From assembly GCA_035699085.1 (NCBI GenBank), contig DASSBG010000019.1:12599-76598 (forward strand): DNA of 64,000 nt. The letters run 5' to 3'. Position numbers and translations under genes: made by a program. Of the stretch, positions 34,053 through 40,511 are shown piece after piece (position 1 is the stretch's first letter; every line of letters starts with the position of its first letter). Below the pieces are notes generated by a model. It did not search any database, was not told the origin of the DNA, and saw only the letters and a program-made list of their open reading frames with translations. Origin of the DNA: DASSBG01 sp035699085. Its GTDB lineage: Bacteria > Pseudomonadota > Gammaproteobacteria > Xanthomonadales > Rhodanobacteraceae.

Positions 34053-34094
34053 CCGCAGGTTGGCGGTGAGCGAAGCGAACCCCAACACGCCATG
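34053..34094 (+). repeat. dispersed hairpin repeat, copy 3
   Basis: CCGCAGGTTGGCGGTGAGCG, then AAGCGAACCCCAACACGCCAT. It is nearly identical to copy 2 with the same GTTGG/CCAAC stem. A ~50-bp spacer (with GCCGTCAACCACGACC, as in copy 2) leads to heptamers CCGAGTC, TCGATTC and CCCGTTC at 34146-34166. Confidence 0.7.
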
Positions 34095-34173
34095 CCAGTG
34101 CCCGCGCCGTCAACCACGACCTCGCCGCCGTTGCCTTTTCCCTTTCCGAGTCTCGATTCCCCGTTCCCGCGAC

Positions 34174-34200
34174 GCCAAGCGAACCCCTACGCGCCATGCC
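34174..34200 (+). repeat. partial copy of the dispersed repeat
   Basis: GCCAAGCGAACCCCTACGCG, then CCATGCC, matches the 3' half of the core (AAGCGAACCCCAACACGCCATGCC). It lacks the 5' stem arm. Three heptamer-like units (GCCATTC, CCGATTC, CCATTCG) follow at 34235-34255, so the core-then-heptamer order is repeated. Confidence 0.5.
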
Positions 34201-34351
34201 CGCGCCTGCGGCGCAATGGCGGGCCGATGCTCTCGCCATTCCCGATTCCCATTCGCGCGAGGCAACGCCACGCTCGCCGCTTTCGGCGTGCCGACTTTGC
34301 CACTACGATTTGCGATGAGCGCAAACATGTTTCTCCACCACCGGGAACCGC

Positions 34352-35590
34352 GTGAGCGAGCCGACCTCCAGCCTGAAGAGCCGCGTCAGCTTCCTGATCG
34401 AGCTGGCGCGGCGCCTGCATCAGTACGGCACCACCGCACTGCGACTTGAGGACGCCCTGAGCGGCGTGGCCCAGCGGCTGGGCCTGCACGCGGAGGTCTG
34501 GTCCAGTCCGACGGCCATCATCCTGTCCTTTGGCGACGACGCGCAGGGGGCCGATGGCGTGGCCCAGGTCACGCAAGTGGTGCGCCTGCCGCCGGGCGAC
34601 GTCAACCTGGCGCGGCTCTGCGAGGTGGACGACATCGCCGACGACGTGATCGAAAGGCGCATCGGCATCGACGAGGGGGTGCGCCAGCTGCGCCAGCTGA
34701 CCCAGCCGCTGGATCGCGCCCACGCCACCGGCATGGTGCTGGGCTACGCGCTGTCCGTGTTCGGTTTCGCCGGCGTGATCGGCGGCACCTGGGCAGATGC
34801 GCTGGCGGCGGCCGGGATTGGCGCAATGATCGGCGGCATCGTCCTGCTGGCCCAGCACTGGCCGCGGCTGGCGCCGGCGACCGAGGCGGTGACGGCGCTG
34901 CTGGCCACGGCGGTGGCCAGCGTCGTCAGCATCTGGCTGTGGCCTGTGCATGTCAGTCTGGTGGTGCTGGCGGCGGTGATCGTGCTGGTGCCGGGGATGA
35001 TGCTGACGACCGCGGTGCGAGAGCTGTCGGCGGTGCATCTGGTGGCGGGAGTCTCGCGGCTGTTTGGGGCGCTGTCATCGATGCTGAAGCTGATTTTCGG
35101 CTACGTCGTGGTCATGCAGTTTGTTGCCTGGATGGGGCTGCGGCTGCCGGACGTGAGCGCCGCGTCAATGACCGGCTGGGCGCTGTGGCTGGCGCTGGTG
35201 CTGGGCTCGTTCGGCTTTGCCCTGGTATTCCTGGCGCGGCGCCGTGACTGGCTGCTGGTGGCCTTGTCGGCCATGGCGGGCTATCTCATGGCGCGCTACG
35301 CGGGTGCGGAGTTCGGCGCCGGTGCCGGCGTATTCATCGGCGGACTGGTGCTGGGTGCGCTGAGCAACGTCTATGCGCGTGTCACCAGCCGACCCGGCGC
35401 GTTGATCCGCGAACCCGGCATCATCTTGCTGGTGCCCGGCAGCGTCGGCTATCGCACCCTCGTGGCGCTGGCCGAAAACGATGTCGGCAGCGGCGGCCAT
35501 ACGGCCGTCATCCTGGTGACGATCCTGGTGGCACTGGTCGCCGGCTTGCTGTTTGGCGACATGCTGGTGGCGCCGCGCCGATCGCTTTGA
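34352..35590 (+). CDS. threonine/serine exporter family protein (ThrE type)
   Basis: 412-aa inner-membrane exporter. The N-terminal cytoplasmic/periplasmic part (residues 1-125; LARRLHQYGTTALRLEDALS, then TAIILSFGDD) and the first five-helix block correspond to YjjP (DUF1212). The second five-helix block (about 265-405) corresponds to YjjB, so this is the fused ThrE form. About ten hydrophobic segments are seen. The start is GTG at 34352. Relatives export threonine, serine or succinate. It is convergent with the H-NS gene, separated by a terminator. Confidence 0.88.
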   Translation: MSEPTSSLKSRVSFLIELARRLHQYGTTALRLEDALSGVAQRLGLHAEVWSSPTAIILSFGDDAQGADGVAQVTQVVRLPPGDVNLARLCEVDDIADDVIERRIGIDEGVRQLRQLTQPLDRAHATGMVLGYALSVFGFAGVIGGTWADALAAAGIGAMIGGIVLLAQHWPRLAPATEAVTALLATAVASVVSIWLWPVHVSLVVLAAVIVLVPGMMLTTAVRELSAVHLVAGVSRLFGALSSMLKLIFGYVVVMQFVAWMGLRLPDVSAASMTGWALWLALVLGSFGFALVFLARRRDWLLVALSAMAGYLMARYAGAEFGAGAGVFIGGLVLGALSNVYARVTSRPGALIREPGIILLVPGSVGYRTLVALAENDVGSGGHTAVILVTILVALVAGLLFGDMLVAPRRSL

Positions 35591-35616
35591 CTTTTGGCGG
35601 TGCCGCGGCAAACACG

Positions 35617-35643
35617 AAAACGCCGACCAATGGCCGGCGTTTT
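35617..35643. terminator. bidirectional rho-independent terminator
   Basis: AAAACGCCGACC and GGCCGGCGTTTT form a 12-bp stem with one mismatch around an AAT loop. An A-run on one side and a T-run on the other serve both convergent genes (exporter and H-NS). Confidence 0.88.
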
Positions 35644-35663
35644 CGTCATTTGAAAAGGCGCAA

Positions 35664-35987
35664 TTACTTGATCAGCAAGTCCTTCTCCTTTTTGCCCTTG
35701 GCGACCGCTTCCTTGAACCAATTGGGACGCTTGCCACGGCCCGACCAGGTGCGGCCGGGGTCGGCTGGATCGCGATATTTGGGCGCAACGCGCCTGCGCA
35801 CGGCGGTGCGGCGGCCACGGCCGGGGAAAACCTCGTCCATGGTGAAACCGGAAGACTTGACCAGCTTGTTGACCTTTTCACGCACTTCGGCAATGGCATC
35901 CTTGCGCACTTCATTCTTGCGCGCTGCCACCTGCCGCTCCAGGTCGGCAAGCTGCTTGGAATTGAGATTCTTGATGTCAATGGCCAC
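35664..35987 (-). CDS. H-NS family nucleoid-associated protein
   Basis: 107-aa DNA-binding protein. An N-terminal coiled-coil oligomerisation region (IDIKNLNSKQLADLERQVAA, to about residue 50) precedes the C-terminal AT-hook-like H-NS motif YRDPADPGRTWSGRGKRPNW. Lys/Arg-rich flanks and the ending KKEKDLLIK are typical. I choose the GTG at 35987 because GAGGAG lies 7 nt upstream and the family begins MAIDIKxL; the longer in-frame ORF adds 23 unlikely residues. It is expected to silence AT-rich foreign DNA. Confidence 0.9.
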   Translation of the reverse strand: MAIDIKNLNSKQLADLERQVAARKNEVRKDAIAEVREKVNKLVKSSGFTMDEVFPGRGRRTAVRRRVAPKYRDPADPGRTWSGRGKRPNWFKEAVAKGKKEKDLLIK

Positions 35988-36130
35988 GGTGAACTCCTCG
36001 TAATGACGTGACGGTTTTACCAGACTGCGATTGATCAAGTGCGCAGTGGGCGGCATTTTGGCGCAAAATCCGCCCGCACTGCAAACCGTGCCATTTTGCA
36101 GTATCGGATCCTGACATCGGAAATCCGGCT

Positions 36131-37828
36131 TCAGCCGATTAATTCCAGCAGTTGCTCGTGGCTGATCTGGCGGTTTTCGGCGTCGGTCCGCGCGCGGTAT
36201 TCCAGCGTCCCGGCCTCCAGTCCGCGCGGGCTGACAACCACCCGGTGGGGAATGCCGATCAGGTCGATGTCGGCGAACATGCTGCCCGGCCGCAAGCCCC
36301 GATCGTCAAGCAGCACGTCCACGCCACGCCCGGCCAGTGCCTCGTACAGTGCCTGCGCGTGGGCGTCGACGGCCGGGTCCTTCTTCGGGTTGATGACGCA
36401 GATTGCCACCGACCACGGCGCCATCGCCTGCGGCCAGATGATGCCGTTGTCGTCGTGGTTCTGCTCGATGGCGGCGGCGACGATGCGGCTGACGCCGATG
36501 CCGTAGCAGCCCATCAGCAGGGTTCGCGGCTTGCCTTCCTCGTCGACCACGGTGGCGCCCATGGCCGCGGCGTACTTGTCGCCGAGCTGGAAGATGTGGC
36601 CCACCTCGATGCCGCGCGCGATCTGCAGGCGGCCGCTGCCGTCCGGCGCGCGGTCGCCCTCGACCACCATGCGCAGGTCGGCGACGCGGTCGATGCGGGC
36701 GTCGCGCGCCCAGTTGGCGCCGCGCAGGTGCCGGCCGTCGGCGTTGGCGCCGCAGACGAAATCGGCCAGGCACGCGGCGTCGCGGTCGACGATCACCGGG
36801 ATCGAGGCGTCCAGGCCGACCGGGCCGATGAAGCCGGGCGCGGCCCCGGTGGCGGCACGTACCGCCGCCTCGTCGGCGAGCTCGCAGCCGCCGCCGAGTT
36901 CGGGCAGCTTGGCAGCCTTGACCGGGTTCAGCTCGTGGTCGCCGCGCAGGCACAGCGCCACCGGGCCGTCGCTGCCCTTGACCAACAATGTCTTGATGCA
37001 TTGGTCGGGGGCCACGCCGAGCGCGGCGCTGACCTCGGCGATGGTCTTCTGCGTCGGCGTGTCGACCCGCTCCAGCTCGGCCTGCGGTGCCGGCCGCTCG
37101 CCCTCGGGCGCGCGCGCCTCGGCCAGCTCCATGTTGGCGGCGTAGCCGGAGCCGTCCGAGAATACGATCGCGTCCTCGCCCGAGTCGGCCAGCACGTGGA
37201 ATTCGTGGCTGGCGCTGCCGCCGATCGCACCGGTGTCGGCCTCCACCGCGCGGAAGCGCAAGCCGAGGCGCGTGAAAACGCGCTCGTAGGCCTGGTACAT
37301 CGTGGCGTAGGTGGCGTCCAGCGAGGCCTGGTCGAGGTGGAAGGAATAGGCGTCCTTCATGAGGAACTCGCGCGCCCGCATGACGCCGAAGCGTGGCCGG
37401 ATCTCGTCGCGGAACTTGGTCTGGATCTGGAACAGCGTCAGCGGCAGCTGGCGGTAGCTGCGCAACTCGTTGCGGGCAAAGTCGGTGACCACCTCCTCGT
37501 GGGTGGGGCCGAAGCAGAATTCCTGCTCCTTGCGGTCACGCAGCTTCAGCAGCTGCCCACCAAACCGTTCCCAGCGGCCGGTTTCGTCCCACAGCTCGCG
37601 CGGCTGCACGGCTGGCATCAGCATCTCGATGGCGCCAGCGCGGCGCATCTCCTCGCGCACTACCTCGGTCACCCGCGCCAGCACGCGCAGGCCCAGCGGC
37701 GACCACGTGTAGAGGCCCGAGGCCAGCTTGCGGATCATGCCCGCGCGCAGCATCAGGCGGTGGCTTGCGATCTCGGCATCGGCGGGCACCTGCTTGACGG
37801 TGACCAGGTGGAATTGGCTCAAACGCAT
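36131..37828 (-). CDS. proS: proline--tRNA ligase
   Basis: Class IIa aminoacyl-tRNA synthetase, 565 aa, the long bacterial type with an INS editing domain. Motif 1 lies in the N-terminal region around GLYTWSPLGLRVLARV. Motif 2 is TKFRDEIRPRFGVMRAREFL. The INS (Ala-tRNA(Pro) editing) domain covers about 225-395 (TPTQKTIAEVSAALGVAPDQ). Motif 3 is LMGCYGIGVSRIVAAAIEQ. The C-terminal anticodon domain ends HEQLLELIG. ATG start; the gene is monocistronic between H-NS and the DUF4124 gene. Confidence 0.96.
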   Translation of the reverse strand: MRLSQFHLVTVKQVPADAEIASHRLMLRAGMIRKLASGLYTWSPLGLRVLARVTEVVREEMRRAGAIEMLMPAVQPRELWDETGRWERFGGQLLKLRDRKEQEFCFGPTHEEVVTDFARNELRSYRQLPLTLFQIQTKFRDEIRPRFGVMRAREFLMKDAYSFHLDQASLDATYATMYQAYERVFTRLGLRFRAVEADTGAIGGSASHEFHVLADSGEDAIVFSDGSGYAANMELAEARAPEGERPAPQAELERVDTPTQKTIAEVSAALGVAPDQCIKTLLVKGSDGPVALCLRGDHELNPVKAAKLPELGGGCELADEAAVRAATGAAPGFIGPVGLDASIPVIVDRDAACLADFVCGANADGRHLRGANWARDARIDRVADLRMVVEGDRAPDGSGRLQIARGIEVGHIFQLGDKYAAAMGATVVDEEGKPRTLLMGCYGIGVSRIVAAAIEQNHDDNGIIWPQAMAPWSVAICVINPKKDPAVDAHAQALYEALAGRGVDVLLDDRGLRPGSMFADIDLIGIPHRVVVSPRGLEAGTLEYRARTDAENRQISHEQLLELIG

Positions 37829-37908
37829 GGATTCTTCCGGTAGTGGCGCAGCAGCGGTCGGCGCGACCAGTCACTGGTCGTGCGCCGGCCGCCGCGGCGG
37901 AGGTGCGC

Positions 37909-38364
37909 TCAGTGGACTGGGCTGATGGAGCAGAACTTCGCAAAGTCACCGCGCGCCAGTGACAGCCGCTGGCGGCGCTGGTCATCGGAGAGGATCACGC
38001 TGCTGCCGGGGCTCTCGGTCAGCGGGCGGTCGCTGGCCAGCAGCTTGATCTTGTGGGCGAGGTTCTTGCACAGCGCGGTGCGGTTGGCCGGTGTATCGGG
38101 CGCGCGTGCCGGCGCCGCCGACGCACTGGCGGCCGGTGCGGCCGCGACCGTGGCAGCGGCCGGCGGTTGCGCCTGGGCCGGGCTGGCTGGCGGCTGGGTG
38201 CTGGCACCCGTGGCCAAGTCCACGACCTGGTAGGGCACTCCGCGGGGCGGCGGCGCGTCGGAGAAATGGGCCACGCCGTGGGCGTCGGTCCAGCGATAGA
38301 CCTGGCTGGCGGCAAGGCACGGCAGGGTCGCAAACACGATCAATGCAAACATCCAGCGGCGCAT
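37909..38364 (-). CDS. DUF4124 domain-containing periplasmic protein
   Basis: 151-aa exported protein of unknown function. The signal peptide is MRRWMFALIVFATLPCLAAS. The DUF4124 core follows at once (QVYRWTDAHGVAHFSDAPPP). Next comes a Pro/Ala-rich linker (~57-95) and a conserved-looking C-terminal part with two cysteines (ALCKNLAHKIKLLASDRPL and FAKFCSISPVH). The start at 38364 is fixed by the signal peptide. It is downstream of nothing in the same direction and precedes proS by 80 bp, so it could be read into proS. Confidence 0.85.
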   Translation of the reverse strand: MRRWMFALIVFATLPCLAASQVYRWTDAHGVAHFSDAPPPRGVPYQVVDLATGASTQPPASPAQAQPPAAATVAAAPAASASAAPARAPDTPANRTALCKNLAHKIKLLASDRPLTESPGSSVILSDDQRRQRLSLARGDFAKFCSISPVH

Positions 38365-38562
38365 GACGATACTCCAGCAACGGGCGGTGATCGCGCGCGG
38401 GCGCAGCCGCGCGCGTGACGCGCCAAGAATAATCGATGGGCGCGGGCAGCGCATCGTATCCTGAACAAGGCGTGCCGGGGTGCGCCGGGCACGGGTGCAG
38501 CCCGCCATGGGCCGCGGCGCCTGCTGATAAACTGCCGCAGCCACCAACGCAACGGAACCGGC

Positions 38563-39348
38563 ATGCCCGAGCCCAGCCCCAACATGCACCGCCGGCGCGG
38601 CATCTACCTGTTGCCGAACCTGTTCACCACCGGGGCCATGTTTGCCGGCTTCTACGCCATCGTCGCCGCCTTCGTGGGCAGCTTCGCGGTGGCGGCCATC
38701 GCGGTGTTCGTGGCTGCCGTGCTGGATTCGCTGGACGGTCGGGTGGCGCGGCTGACGCATACCCAGAGCGAATTCGGTGCCCAATACGACTCGCTGTCGG
38801 ACATGGTCAGCTTCGGCCTGGCACCGGCGCTGGTGATGTACGCCTGGTCGCTGTCGACCCTGCACATGGATGGTCCGATTCTCGGCAAGCTCGGCTGGTG
38901 TGCCGCCTTCGTCTACGCCGCCTGCGGCGCACTGCGCCTGGCGCGCTTCAACACCCAGATCGGCATCGCCGACAAGCGCTATTTCCAGGGCTTGCCCAGC
39001 CCGGCCGCCGCCGGCTGGTGCATGGCCTTCGTCTGGAGCATGCACGACCTCGATTTCAGCGGCGCGGAGCTGCGCTACTTCACGCCGGCCTTGATCGTGA
39101 TTGCGGGGCTGCTGATGGTAAGCCGGGTGCGCTATGCCAGCTTCAAGTCCTGGCCGCTGAACGACCGGGTGTCGTTCCTGTGGATCATCGCGGTCGTGCT
39201 GGTGCTGGCGGGACTGGCGCTGAAGCCCGCCTACGTGCTGCTCAGCCTCGGCACCATCTATGTGCTGTCGGGGCCGGTCCTGACGCTGCGTGGCCTGCGC
39301 AGCGCCCGCCGCAACCGGCGCAAGGCCCTGCCGACGGACTTGCCATGA
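38563..39348 (+). CDS. pssA: CDP-diacylglycerol--serine O-phosphatidyltransferase
   Basis: Makes phosphatidylserine from CDP-DAG and L-serine, the route to phosphatidylethanolamine. This is the integral-membrane type II enzyme, 261 aa. The CDP-alcohol phosphotransferase motif D-x2-DG-x2-AR-x8-G-x3-D-x3-D is complete, from DSLDGRVARL to YDSLSD (~residues 57-82). Seven to eight hydrophobic segments follow. The last codons overlap the next ATG (ATGA). Cofactor metal is bound by the Asp set. Confidence 0.94.
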   Translation: MPEPSPNMHRRRGIYLLPNLFTTGAMFAGFYAIVAAFVGSFAVAAIAVFVAAVLDSLDGRVARLTHTQSEFGAQYDSLSDMVSFGLAPALVMYAWSLSTLHMDGPILGKLGWCAAFVYAACGALRLARFNTQIGIADKRYFQGLPSPAAAGWCMAFVWSMHDLDFSGAELRYFTPALIVIAGLLMVSRVRYASFKSWPLNDRVSFLWIIAVVLVLAGLALKPAYVLLSLGTIYVLSGPVLTLRGLRSARRNRRKALPTDLP

Positions 39349-39791
39349 GCGCCGCAGCCGCCCGGCTTCCACGTCACGACCCGCGGCGCCTGCGCCGGCT
39401 GGCGGCGCTGGGCCTCAAGCCCTGGCGGCTGCGCGGCCGCGACGACGCGAGTGGCGGCGCGGCCGCGCCACGCTGTCTGGTGCTGGCGCCGGCGGCGGCG
39501 CTGGCGGACGCGCGGCAACGTCGACTGGTGGAGGCGCTGGCGGCGGCGCTGTCGCTGCCCGCGAACGCCCTGCGGCTTGTCGCGGCGACCCCGGCTGCGT
39601 TGGCCACTGCGCCCGCGGCGCCAGCCTGGGTTGCATTGGGAGAGGACGCGGCGGCGCTGGCGGCGCCACGCGCGCAGGGCCAGGCACTGGCGCGGCTGGA
39701 CTCACCTGCCGCCTTGCTGGCCTCCGCGGCGGCCAAGCGCTCTGCATGGCAGGCGTTGAAAGCGCTGCGCCGGGCGCTGCGGGAAGCCTGA
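39345..39791 (+). CDS. holD: probable DNA polymerase III psi subunit (HolD-like)
   Basis: 148 aa, very Ala-rich, not obviously in any well-known family. Its pattern follows E. coli HolD: LRRLAALGLKPWRLRGR resembles LQQLGITQWSLRRP, RCLVLAPAAALADARQRRLV resembles the next beta-strand region, a VEALAAALSLPANALRLVAA segment follows, and it ends with W-x-LG...L-A-SPAALL...KRSAWQAL. The next gene is rimI, exactly as in E. coli holD-rimI. Psi joins chi to the clamp-loader complex. The start is an ATGA overlap with pssA. The similarity was judged by eye, so this is a strong guess, not proof. Confidence 0.6.
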   Translation: MSAAAARLPRHDPRRLRRLAALGLKPWRLRGRDDASGGAAAPRCLVLAPAAALADARQRRLVEALAAALSLPANALRLVAATPAALATAPAAPAWVALGEDAAALAAPRAQGQALARLDSPAALLASAAAKRSAWQALKALRRALREA

Positions 39792-39794
39792 GCG

Positions 39795-40289
39795 ATGGCC
39801 GCCGTTGTTCGCCATCCGCAGCCGCGCCCGCAGATGCGGGCGATGCAGCGCAGCGAGCTGCAGGCCGTGATGCAGGTGGAGACTTCCGCCTACGAATTCC
39901 CGTGGACGCTGGGGATCTTCCGTGACTGCATCAACAGCGGCTACGAATGCTGGGTGCTGGATGATGGCCGGCAACTGCTCGGCCACGGGGTCATGTCGAT
40001 TGCCGCTGGCGAGGCACACCTGCTCAATCTGTGCGTGGCGCCGGCGGCGCAGCACCAGGGCCATGGCCGGCACCTGCTGCGGCGGTTGATCGACATTGCG
40101 CGCTGGCAGGGTGCGGAGCGCGTGTTCCTGGAGGTGCGGCCGTCGAATCCTGCGGCGCTCGCGCTCTACGACCAGGCCGGTTTCAACGAGATCGGCGTGC
40201 GCCGCGGCTACTACCCGGCGCGGCAGGGTCGTGAGGACGCCATCGTCATGGCACTGGAGTTGCTGCCGGACGAGCCGCACGGCGCGTGA
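39795..40289 (+). CDS. rimI: ribosomal protein bS18 N-alanine acetyltransferase
   Basis: GNAT acetyltransferase of 164 aa that acetylates the N-terminal alanine of ribosomal protein S18. The acetyl-CoA loop is VAPAAQHQGHGRHLLRRLID (Q/RxxGxG/A type), followed by ERVFLEVRPSNPAALALYDQ and FNEIGVRRGYYPARQGREDA, which match RimI (LEVR.SN..A..LY...GF...RR.YY....REDA). It starts 3 bp after the holD-like gene, as in the classical operon. An N-terminal extension of ~14 residues (MAAVVRHPQPRPQM) is present. Confidence 0.93.
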   Translation: MAAVVRHPQPRPQMRAMQRSELQAVMQVETSAYEFPWTLGIFRDCINSGYECWVLDDGRQLLGHGVMSIAAGEAHLLNLCVAPAAQHQGHGRHLLRRLIDIARWQGAERVFLEVRPSNPAALALYDQAGFNEIGVRRGYYPARQGREDAIVMALELLPDEPHGA

Positions 40290-40355
40290 TCGGGATCCTG
40301 CGCCGGCTCCGGCGGGCAAGGGCGCGCCGACACATGCCGCGCGAGCCCGCCGGAG

Positions 40356-40395
40356 CCGCAGGTCGGCGGTGAGCGCAGCGAGCCCGACACGCCAT
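40356..40395 (+). repeat. dispersed hairpin repeat, copy 4
   Basis: CCGCAGGTCGGCGGTGAGCG, then CAGCGAGCCCGACACGCCAT. The stem is GTCGG/CCCGAC, a compensatory change against GTTGG/CCCAAC of copies 2 and 3. The spacer has GGCGCTGTTGCCTTT as in copy 2, and heptamers CCCATTC and CCAATTC follow at 40436-40449. It lies between rimI and the convergent valS. Confidence 0.7.
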
Positions 40396-40511
40396 GCACG
40401 CGCTCGTGACCGAGCGACCCGGCGCTGTTGCCTTTCCCATTCCCAATTCCTGTGCGACCGCTGTCAGGCGCTGCCGACGAGACAGCGCGGCAGGCTTGAC
40501 CGTGCTGCCGA

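Larger units (their letters stand above)
33950..34351. other. intergenic region carrying repeat elements
   Basis: About 400 bp between divergent genes with no supported gene. It contains copy 3 of the dispersed repeat (34053-34094), heptamers at 34146-34166, a truncated second copy at 34174-34200 and heptamers at 34235-34255. Promoters for the Mla-like operon and the exporter gene must lie at the two ends; none was identified. Confidence 0.6.
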
